Source: an uncultured Paraprevotella sp. (GTDB lineage: Bacteria > Bacteroidota > Bacteroidia > Bacteroidales > Bacteroidaceae). From it: a DNA stretch of 34,529 nucleotides. The translations under genes were made by a program, and so were the position numbers. Below are positions 1-8,630 of the stretch, piece by piece. The stretch is from assembly GCA_900548345.1 (NCBI GenBank), contig URKA01000035.1, positions 1 through 34,529 of the forward strand, written 5' to 3'. Positions within the stretch are counted from its first letter, which is position 1, and every line of letters starts with the position of its first letter. The notes beneath the pieces are model-generated. The model saw only the letters and a list, made by a program, of their open reading frames with translations, made no database searches and had not been told where the DNA came from.

Positions 1-1
1 A

Positions 2-274
2 TATGCAAATCAATCTATTATAATAGGTCTCACCATGCAAAATGTCCAACCCGCCGAAAAATATAAGAATACAGCACCGTGGTCGCAGTTTGGCTGCATT
101 GTACCCATAGACGGAGAGGATACAAAAGTTGTTGACTGTCGTTCTGCTAATGTGGTGATTACTGACATCTATAATGAGAGCGGACGTAGAAGAGAACGTT
201 TAGGCTGTGGAATCAACATCATCCGGATGAGCGATGGAACGGTTCGTAAGGTACTTGTCAGAATCGGAAACTGA
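2..274 (+). CDS. C-terminal end of an unrecognised protein (5' partial)
   Basis: The frame is open from the left edge of the window and ends in a stop at 272-274. An ATG lies at position 35, but the frame continues upstream of it without a stop, so this is probably the tail of a longer gene. About 90 residues are visible, with a mixed beta-strand-like composition, a WSQFGC stretch and a basic final segment. I do not recognise the family. A strong hairpin terminator begins 27 bases after the stop, which supports this being a real gene end. Function is left open. Confidence 0.5.
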   Translation, partial: YANQSIIIGLTMQNVQPAEKYKNTAPWSQFGCIVPIDGEDTKVVDCRSANVVITDIYNESGRRRERLGCGINIIRMSDGTVRKVLVRIGN

Positions 275-300
275 AAGTAACAATCAACCATTATATAAGA

Positions 301-346
301 AAAGGCGGAAACTGCTCCGAGGGTTGGAGACGTTTCCGCCTTTTTA
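301..346. terminator. Rho-independent terminator, probably bidirectional
   Basis: A perfect 13-bp stem (301-313 with 333-345) encloses a 19-base loop. A T-run follows on the plus strand and a T-rich stretch also follows on the minus strand. It sits between the stop of the partial plus-strand gene and the stop of the minus-strand helicase, so it can serve both converging transcripts. Confidence 0.85.
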
Positions 347-390
347 TTCCATTCGGCTTTGCATGCCCGTAGGCGAAAGGGGGGGATTAT

Positions 391-1791
391 TTACGATTCC
401 TCTTTCGCTTTGGGTTTACGGTAGTAACGGCGGTGGGATTTTTTCTTTTGTTTTTTCTCGTCATTGTTCTGCTCCGAATTCCCGGTTGTCTCAGCCTGAA
501 CGGCAGGCATGTTTTCCTTTGCCTCTATTCCGGATGGGGCGGAAGGTTTTGGAGTTGTGAACTGCCGTCTGTCTTTACCCGTCCGTTTCTTGCCTTTCTT
601 GTGGTCGGGACGTCCGTTTCTTCCGCCATTTTTCTCATTCGGGGCATATATTGGAGCTTCTCCTAACTCAGTGGGAAGGGGACGTTTTTCTATTTCCATT
701 TTCAGGAAACGTTCTATGGCTGCGAATTTCCGCTGGTCTTTCTCGCTAATGAAAGTGATGGCCTCACCATCGTTGTTGGCGCGGGCCGTACGTCCTACAC
801 GATGGACATAATCTTCCGCATCATGAGGTACATCGAAGTTGATGACCAGACGTATGTCATCGATGTCAATGCCGCGTGCCACAATATCCGTAGCCACCAG
901 CACGTCTACCTGTTGGGTCTTGAATTTGTACATTACTTCGTCACGTTCCGCCTGTTCAAGGTCGGAGTGCATTGCACCTACGTTGAAACCGGCTCTTTTC
1001 AGTACGATGGCCATGTCCTTGACCTTTAGTTTGGAAGAAGCGAAGATAATGACCTGATGCGGAGGCTGCTGCTTGAACAGATGCTTGACAAGTGCGATTT
1101 TCTGCGCTTCGTAGCATACATATGCCGACTGCACGATTTTGTCGGCCGGTCGCGATACGGCTAATTTCACCTCCACAGGGTCATGAAGGATGCCGCGTGC
1201 CAGTTCTTGTATCTTATGAGGCATTGTCGCGGAAAACATGATGGTCTGTCGTTCCTTGGGCAGATGCTTGACAATTTGCATAATGTCGTCGCTGAAGCCC
1301 ATATCCAACATGCGATCTGCCTCGTCAAGTACGAAAAAGGATACTTTGGAGAGGTCCACATTTCCCAAGCTCAGATGGCTGATGAGACGTCCCGGTGTGG
1401 CAATAATCACGTCTGCACCCATGGCAAGTCCCTTTTTCTCTTGTTCATAACGGATACCATCGTTTCCTCCATAGACGGCTACACTCGACACCGGCATATA
1501 GTAGGAAAATCCTTCCATGGCCTGGTCAATCTGCTGCGCCAACTCGCGGGTGGGCGACATGATGATGCAGTTGATGGCATTTTCTGGATAGCCTCCGTCG
1601 CTAAGTTTACTCAAAATGGGGAGTAGGTATGCAGCAGTCTTTCCGGTTCCGGTCTGTGCCACTCCAATCAGATCGCGCCCTTCAAGGATTACCGGAATGG
1701 CATGTTCCTGTATCGGAGTACACTCTGTAAAGTTCATATCATCCAAGGCATCGAGTGCCTGGTCGTTCAGGTCTAAATCGTAAAAATCCAC
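391..1791 (-). CDS. DEAD-box ATP-dependent RNA helicase, RhlE/DeaD type
   Basis: A cytoplasmic RNA helicase that uses ATP to unwind short RNA duplexes or remodel RNA-protein complexes, typically in ribosome assembly or cold adaptation. The 466-residue protein has the full motif set: Q motif around residue 25 (CTPIQ), Walker A AQTGTGKT at 45-52, PTRELAQQ at 80-87, TPGR at 132-135, DEAD at 156-159, SAT at 187-189, ATDIVARGID near 300-309 and HRVGRTAR at 330-337. Residues from about 380 onward form a low-complexity, Lys/Arg/Gln-rich tail typical of RhlE-like proteins and probably used for RNA contact. It is the last gene of the lon-tgt-lptG run, starting 33 bases after the lptG-like stop. No promoter box is evident in front of it, so it is probably co-transcribed. 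The helicase call is secure; the paralogue assignment is not. Confidence 0.95.
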   Translation of the reverse strand: MDFYDLDLNDQALDALDDMNFTECTPIQEHAIPVILEGRDLIGVAQTGTGKTAAYLLPILSKLSDGGYPENAINCIIMSPTRELAQQIDQAMEGFSYYMPVSSVAVYGGNDGIRYEQEKKGLAMGADVIIATPGRLISHLSLGNVDLSKVSFFVLDEADRMLDMGFSDDIMQIVKHLPKERQTIMFSATMPHKIQELARGILHDPVEVKLAVSRPADKIVQSAYVCYEAQKIALVKHLFKQQPPHQVIIFASSKLKVKDMAIVLKRAGFNVGAMHSDLEQAERDEVMYKFKTQQVDVLVATDIVARGIDIDDIRLVINFDVPHDAEDYVHRVGRTARANNDGEAITFISEKDQRKFAAIERFLKMEIEKRPLPTELGEAPIYAPNEKNGGRNGRPDHKKGKKRTGKDRRQFTTPKPSAPSGIEAKENMPAVQAETTGNSEQNNDEKKQKKKSHRRYYRKPKAKEES

Positions 1792-1824
1792 GGTGTTGTA
1801 TTTGTGTTTCGTTTATAACAAGGT

Positions 1825-2931
1825 TTATTGAGGCGCTTTCTTATACAGGAAAAACGCGATGAATGCAAACAGGATGTTTGGAAACCATGCCGCTACTACA
1901 GGAGGCCAGTCTGCATTGAGGGCGAATGTGGCCGACACTGTCTGCAAAAGAATATAAGATGCACTGAGTGCCAGTCCGATACCCAGATACAATCCCATTC
2001 CGCCCTTACGCTTGCGTGCAGACAGAGAAAGGCCAATAATGGTCAGGATAAAGGACGCGAAAGGTGTGGCTAACCTTTTTTGGTATTCTACCTCAAAAGG
2101 TTTTACGTTACCGGAACCTCGTGCACGCTGCTTCACGATATAATCCTGCAACTCCGGATTGGTAAGCGTTTCCTGCTGGTTGCGTGTCAGCATGAAGTCG
2201 GACGGTTCCATCGGGATGATGGAGTCGGTTTCCGCACCATGAGTGATGTATTCGCGCATACCTTTCAGTTCGCGAAGCGTATAATTGCGGATGCGCCAGC
2301 GATAACGCACATCGGACAGGGTGTCGTATGAAATTGATGTGGCTGTGAGATGAGATACCAATTTCTTATTCACAAACTTGTCGAGTGAGAAATGATAGCC
2401 GGTCTTGGTCCTACCATCGAAATGTTCGATAAAGGCTATGACTCCGGTATCTACTTGCAACTGCACATTCTGTGCCACTTCCGGGCGCTGTCTCCTTTTA
2501 TACGTATTCTCGAAGTTCACTCGTGTGACACTTCCTTTAGGAATGACGTATCCTCCCAGACAGAAGGTCAGTATGGCAATCAGCGCGGCTGAAATCATAT
2601 AAGGACGCATCAACCGTTTAAAGCTCATACCTGTAGACATCATTGCGATAATCTCTGAATTCTCGGCCAGTTTGGATGTGAAGAATATAACAGATATGAA
2701 AACAAACAAAGGGCTGAACAGATTGGAGAAGTAGGGGATGAAGTTGATATAGTAGTCAAAGATGATACCCTTCATCGGGGCATGGTTCGTGGTAAACTTG
2801 TCTATATTCTCATTATAGTCGAATACCACGGCGATGGATATAATCAGCGCAATGGAAAAGAAATAAGTTCCCAGAAATTTCTTGATGAGATATGTATCCA
2901 AACGTGTGACGAGCATGCTATACCACTTCAT
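1825..2931 (-). CDS. lptG: LptF/LptG-type permease (YjgP/YjgQ family)
   Basis: Inner-membrane permease of the Lpt machine, which with LptB extracts lipopolysaccharide and passes it to the periplasmic bridge. The 368-residue length fits the family. Hydrophobic segments lie near residues 18-38, 63-85 and 108-128. A large soluble, beta-rich periplasmic domain follows at about 135-280, and three hydrophobic segments occupy the C-terminal 80 residues. This layout (three TM, jellyroll, three TM) is diagnostic. The start gives MKWYSM; the internal Met at residue 6 is an alternative. The gene begins 19 bases after the tgt stop in the same operon. LptF and LptG are hard to tell apart by sequence alone, so the symbol is tentative. 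Confidence 0.85.
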   Translation of the reverse strand: MKWYSMLVTRLDTYLIKKFLGTYFFSIALIISIAVVFDYNENIDKFTTNHAPMKGIIFDYYINFIPYFSNLFSPLFVFISVIFFTSKLAENSEIIAMMSTGMSFKRLMRPYMISAALIAILTFCLGGYVIPKGSVTRVNFENTYKRRQRPEVAQNVQLQVDTGVIAFIEHFDGRTKTGYHFSLDKFVNKKLVSHLTATSISYDTLSDVRYRWRIRNYTLRELKGMREYITHGAETDSIIPMEPSDFMLTRNQQETLTNPELQDYIVKQRARGSGNVKPFEVEYQKRLATPFASFILTIIGLSLSARKRKGGMGLYLGIGLALSASYILLQTVSATFALNADWPPVVAAWFPNILFAFIAFFLYKKAPQ

Positions 2932-2950
2932 AGTCTGTTTCGTTTTTCGG

Positions 2951-4081
2951 TCATAGACGGGTGGAAACCCGTTTTACCATGATAGACTTCCATTGCGCGA
3001 AGTCTCCCGCAATGATATGTTTCCGGGCTTCGCGCACAAGCCACAGGTAAAATGCCAGGTTGTGGATGGATGCAATCTGCATGGCAAGCAGTTCCTGGGC
3101 CTTGAACAGATGATGAAGATAAGCCTTGCTGTATGCCGTATCTACGTATGAAGCCCCTTCGGGGTCTATCAGACTGAAGTCGTCCTCCCATTTCTTGTTA
3201 CGCATATTTAAGGTCCCGTATTGCGTAAACAGCATACCGTTCCGTCCGTTACGGGTGGGCATGACACAATCGAACATATCCACACCGCGTTCGATACCTT
3301 CCAGTAGGTTGGCCGGAGTGCCAACCCCCATCAAATAACGAGGCTTGTCTTTCGGAAGGATAGCGTTGACCGTTTCAATCATTTCGTACATGACTTCAGC
3401 CGGCTCACCTACAGCCAGGCCGCCAATGGCATTTCCATCGGCTTCTTTCGATGCAATGTATTCTGCCGACTGTATACGTAAATCTCTGTAAGTGCATCCC
3501 TGTACGATAGGGAAGAGTGACTGGTTGTAACCGTATTTAGGTTCAGTTTCATTGAAACGCCGGATACAACGGTCGAGCCAGCGATGGGTCAGTCCCAAAC
3601 TCTTCTTTGCATATTCGTAGTCCGACGTGCCGGGCGGACATTCATCGAATGCCATCATGATGTCTGCACCGATGGAACGCTCGATGTCCATCACTTTTTC
3701 TGGCGTGAAAATATGTTTTGAACCATCAATGTGGGAGCGAAATTCGCATCCTTCCTCACGCAACTTGCGTATACCTGTAAGCGAGAAAACCTGAAAGCCT
3801 CCGCTGTCTGTCAGCATAGGGCGGTCGAAACCATTGAACTTGTGCAGTCCGCCGGCTTTCTCCAGTACGTCTGTTCCCGGACGCAGGTATAAATGATAGG
3901 TATTTCCCAGGATAATTTGCGCACGGATGTCCTCTTTCAGTTCCCGCTGATGCACGCCCTTGACCGAACCTAACGTGCCGACAGGCATGAAGATAGGAGT
4001 TTCTATCTTGCCGTGGTCCGTCGTAATCAAACCGGCACGGGCCTGTGTCATCGGGTCGGTATGTTGAAGTTCAAATGTCAT
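2951..4081 (-). CDS. tgt: tRNA-guanine transglycosylase (queuine tRNA-ribosyltransferase)
   Basis: Exchanges guanine 34 in GUN anticodons (Asp, Asn, His, Tyr) for a queuosine precursor base. The protein is 376 residues, normal for bacterial Tgt. Visible motifs are TDSGGFQ at 91-97 with substrate-binding Asp92, GLAVGEP at 221-227, and FDCVMPTR at 270-277 with Asp271 as the predicted covalent nucleophile. The C-terminal region keeps KAYLHHLF and the His of SIHN (His340), but the CxCxxC zinc ligands expected just before it are replaced: residues 309-314 read GASYVD, with no cysteine. The ATG overlaps the lon TGA (ATGA), so the two are translationally coupled. Function is well supported; the missing metal site is noted as a finding. 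Confidence 0.96.
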   Translation of the reverse strand: MTFELQHTDPMTQARAGLITTDHGKIETPIFMPVGTLGSVKGVHQRELKEDIRAQIILGNTYHLYLRPGTDVLEKAGGLHKFNGFDRPMLTDSGGFQVFSLTGIRKLREEGCEFRSHIDGSKHIFTPEKVMDIERSIGADIMMAFDECPPGTSDYEYAKKSLGLTHRWLDRCIRRFNETEPKYGYNQSLFPIVQGCTYRDLRIQSAEYIASKEADGNAIGGLAVGEPAEVMYEMIETVNAILPKDKPRYLMGVGTPANLLEGIERGVDMFDCVMPTRNGRNGMLFTQYGTLNMRNKKWEDDFSLIDPEGASYVDTAYSKAYLHHLFKAQELLAMQIASIHNLAFYLWLVREARKHIIAGDFAQWKSIMVKRVSTRL

Positions 4082-6534
4082 TTCTTTCCGTTGTTTTCTT
4101 CCTCAAATACAAATTCAATGGCATGGTCTACTTTTTCGTCAAGCAATGCGAAATCAAGTACCTCCGACACATTTTCCACATAATGGAATGAAAGTCCTTT
4201 CAGATACATTTCCGGAATTTTCTCTATACTTTTCCGGTTCTCCGCACACATGACAATATCCTTGATTCCGGCACGCTTGGCTGCCAGTATTTTCTCCTTG
4301 ACGCCTCCCACCGGAAGTACTTTGCCTCGCAGAGTGATTTCTCCCGTCATGGCCAAATTTGGACGGACTTTGCGTTGTGTCAGGGCAGAAGCCAAAGATG
4401 TTGCCATGGTAATACCGGCCGACGGTCCGTCTTTAGGAACCGCACCTTCCGGTACATGAACATGGATATTCCATTGTTCGAAGATACGTACGTCTATGCC
4501 CAGGCTATCGGCATGAGCCTTGATATACTCCAAAGCCAGAACGGCAGACTCTTTCATCACATCGCCCAGATTTCCGGTCAGCGTAAGTTTGCTTCCTTTT
4601 CCTTTGCTCAGGCTGGTTTCTATGAAAAGAATCTCACCGCCTACCGACGTCCACGCCAATCCGGTCACTACACCAGCATAACCGTTGCCTTGATATTTGT
4701 CGCGGGTATATTCCGGTTTTCCTAACAGACGTTCTACATCTGCGACTTTGATTTCCAGGCATGAGAAACTGTCGTTACGGGCATATTCCAAGGCCATCTT
4801 ACGGAAAATCTTGTTGATTTGCTTTTCCAGCCCGCGTACACCAGACTCACGTGTATAGTTCTCGACAAGATACTCCAATGCCGCCTTGGATATTTTGATT
4901 TCAGGATGTTCCGTTAATCCGTTGTTCTCTTTTTCTTTCGGCACCAAATGCCTTTTGGCTATCTCTATTTTTTCCTCCGTAATGTAGCCGCTCACTTCGA
5001 TAAGTTCCATGCGGTCAAGCAAAGGGCGGGGTATCGTGCCTATGTTATTGGCTGTAGCTATGAACATGACTTTCGACAAGTCGTAGTCCACATCCAAGAA
5101 ATTGTCATGGAATGTACCGTTCTGTTCCGGGTCGAGCACTTCAAGCAGTGCGGAAGAAGGGTCACCGTTCACAGTATTCTGGCTTATCTTGTCAATCTCG
5201 TCCAAAATGAACACTGGATTAGAAGAACCAGCCTTAATCATGCTTTTGATGATGCGTCCGGGCATGGCTCCGATATATGTCCTGCGGTGTCCCCGAATTT
5301 CGGCTTCATCGTGCAACCCTCCCAAAGACATACGGATATATTTACGTTTCAAAGCCGATGCGATGCTCTTACCCAAAGACGTTTTTCCTACTCCCGGAGG
5401 ACCGTACAGGCAGATGATTGGTGATTTCAAATCTCCACGTAGACGGAGTACTGCCAGATGTTCCAATATACGTTCTTTCACCTTTTCCAATCCGTAATGG
5501 TCTTTGTTCAGCACGCGTTCCGCATTTTTCAGACTCAGATTGTCTTCCGTATAAGTAGCCCAAGGCAAGCTAAGCATGGTTTGAAGATAATTGAGCTGTA
5601 CGTTGTAGTCCGGTGTTTGCGGATTGAGCCGTTCGAGTTTTTCCACTTCTTTGGCAAATATCTTTGCCACGTCCTTAGGCCAGTTCTTTTTCTCGGCTTC
5701 TGTGCGAAGATCGTTCAAATCATGCTCCTGCGGAGTACCGCCGAGTTCATCCTGAATGTTCTTGATTTGTTGCTGAAGGAAATATTCGCGTTGCTGCATG
5801 TCTAAATCTTCGCGTGTCTTGCGTTGGATTTCAGCACGCAACTCGGAATATTGTATCTCTTTATTCAGCAGTTTTACCAATAGCAATGTGCGCTGTTCGA
5901 GTGAAGCCTCGCTAAGGAAATCCATTTTGCGCGGAATGGAGAACGGAAAATTGGCACAAATGAAATTGACCAAAAACATCCGGTTGCTGACATTCTTTAC
6001 TGCAAACATGGATTCTTTAGGCATCTGTTCGCTGGATTGGATAAACTGTATTGTACGTTCACGACATGTTTCCAGCAGTATATCGAAAGACTTGTCTTTT
6101 TTTGATGGAAGAATATCCGTAAGTTTTGCGACCTCTCCGATAAGATAAGGCTTGCTTTCTGGCATATCCTTCAGTTCAAAGCGGCTCATCCCTTGAAGGA
6201 TGATTGTGGTTGATTGGTCGGGCAATTCCAATATTCGGATAATTTTCGCCATAGTGCCCACATGATATAGGTCGACAAAGGACGGGTTCTCCGTTTCAGG
6301 ATTCAACTGGCATATAACGCCTATATTCATATTTTTCTTTTCAGCCGTACGGACCAGACGTAGGGATGATTTTCTGCCTATGGCTACAGGCATGACTACG
6401 CCCGGAAACAAAACCATGTTGCGCAAAGGCAAAATCGGCAATGTATCGCCCATTTCCGTTTCAAAGACGCTCGACTCGTCGCCTTCCAAGTCTGCGACTA
6501 ATGAAAATGGGTTTTGATTATCGTCAATGTGCAT
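4078..6534 (-). CDS. lon: ATP-dependent protease Lon (LonA)
   Basis: Cytoplasmic AAA+ serine protease degrading misfolded and regulatory proteins. With the start at 6534 the protein has 818 residues: an N-terminal LON substrate-binding domain (about 32-230), a coiled-coil linker (about 235-270), the AAA+ module with Walker A GPPGVGKT at 378-385 and Walker B FILDEID at 442-448, and a proteolytic domain with PKDGPSAG at 700-707 (catalytic Ser705) and GGVKEK at 743-748 (Lys746 of the dyad). An 18-residue upstream extension from a TTG codon is possible in frame but rejected, because that TTG lies inside the promoter's TACCTTTG box and would fall before the transcription start. First gene of a four-gene operon; its stop overlaps the tgt start. 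Confidence 0.97.
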   Translation of the reverse strand: MHIDDNQNPFSLVADLEGDESSVFETEMGDTLPILPLRNMVLFPGVVMPVAIGRKSSLRLVRTAEKKNMNIGVICQLNPETENPSFVDLYHVGTMAKIIRILELPDQSTTIILQGMSRFELKDMPESKPYLIGEVAKLTDILPSKKDKSFDILLETCRERTIQFIQSSEQMPKESMFAVKNVSNRMFLVNFICANFPFSIPRKMDFLSEASLEQRTLLLVKLLNKEIQYSELRAEIQRKTREDLDMQQREYFLQQQIKNIQDELGGTPQEHDLNDLRTEAEKKNWPKDVAKIFAKEVEKLERLNPQTPDYNVQLNYLQTMLSLPWATYTEDNLSLKNAERVLNKDHYGLEKVKERILEHLAVLRLRGDLKSPIICLYGPPGVGKTSLGKSIASALKRKYIRMSLGGLHDEAEIRGHRRTYIGAMPGRIIKSMIKAGSSNPVFILDEIDKISQNTVNGDPSSALLEVLDPEQNGTFHDNFLDVDYDLSKVMFIATANNIGTIPRPLLDRMELIEVSGYITEEKIEIAKRHLVPKEKENNGLTEHPEIKISKAALEYLVENYTRESGVRGLEKQINKIFRKMALEYARNDSFSCLEIKVADVERLLGKPEYTRDKYQGNGYAGVVTGLAWTSVGGEILFIETSLSKGKGSKLTLTGNLGDVMKESAVLALEYIKAHADSLGIDVRIFEQWNIHVHVPEGAVPKDGPSAGITMATSLASALTQRKVRPNLAMTGEITLRGKVLPVGGVKEKILAAKRAGIKDIVMCAENRKSIEKIPEMYLKGLSFHYVENVSEVLDFALLDEKVDHAIEFVFEEENNGKK

Positions 6535-6585
6535 ACTAAAAAACTTAAATGATTTTAGTGAACAAAACTTTTTCACAAAACGCAG

Positions 6586-6593
6586 CAAAGGTA
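6586..6593 (-). promoter_or_regulatory. Bacteroides -7 promoter box for the lon operon
   Basis: Read on the minus strand the box is TACCTTTG, an exact fit to TAnnTTTG. It lies about 52 bases upstream of the chosen lon ATG. No convincing -33 TTTG is seen at the expected spacing. It fixes the lon start by excluding the upstream TTG. Confidence 0.7.
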
Positions 6594-6674
6594 CAAAAAA
6601 ACTCTGGAATAAACGAATAAAACGGAAGAAATGGCTTAAAAGACTTTAAGATGAATGGAAACCAGGCAAGTCTA

Positions 6675-6706
6675 TTTGAAACTTTTGAAATACTTGGCTA
6701 TTTTTG
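6675..6706 (+). promoter_or_regulatory. Two-part Bacteroides promoter for trmN6
   Basis: A -33 element TTTG at 6675-6678, 20 bases, then TATTTTTG at 6699-6706. Both parts and the spacing match the Bacteroides sigma factor consensus. Transcription would begin near 6713, so the ATG at 6726 is the usable start, not the longer in-frame one at 6651. Confidence 0.75.
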
Positions 6707-6725
6707 TAAATCGAAAAGTAAACCC

Positions 6726-7436
6726 ATGAAGAAAGGTCAATTCGAATTCAAACAATTCACTATATGTCACGACAAATGCGCCATGAAAGTAGGAACCGAT
6801 GGCGTGCTACTCGGAGCATGGACAGAAACAGAACCAGATACAAGGCGAATTCTGGACATAGGGACTGGCTCCGGACTTATTGCTATTATGTTGGCACAGA
6901 AATGCAATGCCGAAATCATTGGAGTGGACATCGATGGTGAAGCTATAACACAAGCCCAAGAAAATGGAGCCAACTCGCCGTGGGGAGAGCGTCTGCACTT
7001 TTTACAGACAGATATATTAGATTATTGTCCGCCAACAGGCTTTAATTTGATTGTCAGCAATCCTCCGTTCTTTGAAAATGCTTTGTTGTGTCCGGATAAA
7101 AAGCGGACGACGGCACGACACAGCGGAAACTTGCCTTTTGACATGCTCATCGAAAAAGCATATACGCTACTTGAAGAAGGTGGCCTGTTCAACGTTGTGC
7201 TTCCGGTACGGACTGCAGATGATTTCATACACAAGGCGTGGGAAAGGGGGTTGAATCTATATAGGAAAAGCATGGTATATACAAAGCCTGCCGCAATTCC
7301 CAAGCGAACCTTATTGAGCCTGAAAAAAGGAATGTCAGCTTATCCGCAGACTACACCTATTTATATATATAAGGCAAATAATGATTATACGGATGAATAC
7401 AGGAAATTGACGGAAGATTATTATATTCATTTCTGA
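6726..7436 (+). CDS. trmN6: tRNA1(Val) (adenine-37 N6)-methyltransferase, TrmN6/YfiC type
   Basis: SAM-dependent methyltransferase expected to methylate N6 of A37 beside the anticodon of tRNA-Val. The trimmed protein is 236 residues, matching the family. It has an N-terminal FxFKQF segment, SAM motif I DIGTGSG at 44-50, the acidic VDID loop at 67-70, and the NPPFF motif at 112-116 that marks N6-adenine methyltransferases. The start at 6726 was chosen because the two-part promoter lies between it and the upstream ATG at 6651. Transcribed alone; it converges on the lipid-kinase gene, with only five bases between the stops. The fold and NPPF chemistry are clear; the exact tRNA target follows from family membership. 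Confidence 0.88.
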   Translation: MKKGQFEFKQFTICHDKCAMKVGTDGVLLGAWTETEPDTRRILDIGTGSGLIAIMLAQKCNAEIIGVDIDGEAITQAQENGANSPWGERLHFLQTDILDYCPPTGFNLIVSNPPFFENALLCPDKKRTTARHSGNLPFDMLIEKAYTLLEEGGLFNVVLPVRTADDFIHKAWERGLNLYRKSMVYTKPAAIPKRTLLSLKKGMSAYPQTTPIYIYKANNDYTDEYRKLTEDYYIHF

Positions 7437-7441
7437 CCATA

Positions 7442-8470
7442 TTATAGTTTCAATCGTTTTATCATTTCCTTATTGAAATTATCAATCCGCCTCAGATTCT
7501 TGTTGCCAAAATCTATACTGCGCTCGACGAGTTCTTCCCATAGCAACGAAACACGGCGTACTAATTGAACATTATCTTCCTGACGGTTGTTGACAATCAT
7601 GTTCAGACCTTTTTCTTTTAACTGCACTTCAATTTCGGTACCGGCCATCATCGGGTCACCATCGAAATGTATAACTCCTGGATGTTCACGATGAATATGT
7701 ATATTCTTACAACGGAAAGTTTTGATTCGGCTGTTTTGGTTTAATGTCCTGTTAAAAAGTTGTATGGCAATCTGAGGCGCTTCAAGCATCGTAAAAGGCT
7801 CCATTATTGTAACATCCATCAGGCCATCCGACATGGATGCATGAGGAGCTATATAGGCATTATTTCCATACTGGGAGGCATTGGCACAGGCTATCAGAAA
7901 TGCTTTGTACTTAGACGTCTCACCTTCAATTTCAATCTCGTATGTGTCTGAACGGTATTTCACTCCTTCGCGCAACGTATTCTCCAGATAAGTCAACATA
8001 CCTCTCTTCTCCGATGCCGCAAATTTTGAACTGACAAAAGCATCGAAGCCTACACCGCATGTACAGAAGAAAGGTACATCATTAATAGTTCCATAATCCA
8101 GAAGCTCTACATTAAAACTATTGATAACCCGAATGGCACCGGAAGGGTCCATCGGGATATGCAGATGGCGGGCCAATCCATTGCCCGACCCACAGGGTAT
8201 CACGCCAAATATGACAGAGGTGCCGACAATGGCGCGGGCAATTTCATTTACCGTTCCGTCGCCGCCAACAGCTACAACCACATCAAACTTTTCTTCTTCG
8301 GAGAATTTACGGGCCAATACAGTAGCGTGACCGGCATACTCAGTCTGTACGATACTATATTCGAATTTCTCACAGTCCAACTTTTGTTTGATTAAATCTA
8401 CAACCCCTGTTTTGCCTTGTGTTCCGGAGATGGGATTCACAATAAATACAATTTTTCTCTTTGCCACCAT
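7442..8470 (-). CDS. Diacylglycerol/sphingoid-base kinase family protein (YegS/DagK type)
   Basis: Lipid kinase that would phosphorylate a lipid hydroxyl with ATP at the inner face of the membrane. The 342-residue protein has the nucleotide-binding NPISGTQGK segment at 12-20, catalytic-loop GGDGT at 69-73, GSGNGLARH at 94-102 and FDGDP at 269-273, all hallmarks of the DAGK catalytic family. There is no signal peptide and no TM segment. The start at 8470 (MVAKRK) is preferred over an upstream TTG at 8512, because the TATTTTTG promoter box lies between them. It is divergent from spt, the first enzyme of sphingolipid synthesis, so a sphingoid base or ceramide is a plausible substrate, but sequence alone does not separate that from diacylglycerol. 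Confidence 0.88.
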   Translation of the reverse strand: MVAKRKIVFIVNPISGTQGKTGVVDLIKQKLDCEKFEYSIVQTEYAGHATVLARKFSEEEKFDVVVAVGGDGTVNEIARAIVGTSVIFGVIPCGSGNGLARHLHIPMDPSGAIRVINSFNVELLDYGTINDVPFFCTCGVGFDAFVSSKFAASEKRGMLTYLENTLREGVKYRSDTYEIEIEGETSKYKAFLIACANASQYGNNAYIAPHASMSDGLMDVTIMEPFTMLEAPQIAIQLFNRTLNQNSRIKTFRCKNIHIHREHPGVIHFDGDPMMAGTEIEVQLKEKGLNMIVNNRQEDNVQLVRRVSLLWEELVERSIDFGNKNLRRIDNFNKEMIKRLKL

Positions 8471-8490
8471 TCTTTTTGTCAAATCATCGA

Positions 8491-8498
8491 CAAAAATA
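8491..8498 (-). promoter_or_regulatory. Bacteroides -7 box for the lipid-kinase gene
   Basis: Minus-strand TATTTTTG, 20 bases upstream of the ATG at 8470. It decides the start. No clear -33 element is visible. Confidence 0.6.
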
Positions 8499-8592
8499 AT
8501 TCTTTTTTTCAAAATACGCCTTTTCTGTCAACACAAAGAACGTTTTAATTACTTTTTTTTACGATGAAGACGCTATTACAAGATTATTTCAT

Positions 8593-8600
8593 TATCTTTG
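8593..8600 (+). promoter_or_regulatory. Bacteroides -7 box for spt
   Basis: TATCTTTG followed by C, 30 bases upstream of the spt ATG at 8631. The longer in-frame start (TTG at 8598) lies within this box and is therefore excluded. Confidence 0.68.
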
Positions 8601-8630
8601 CTGAGTTTTTTGACTTATCAGACATTAAAA

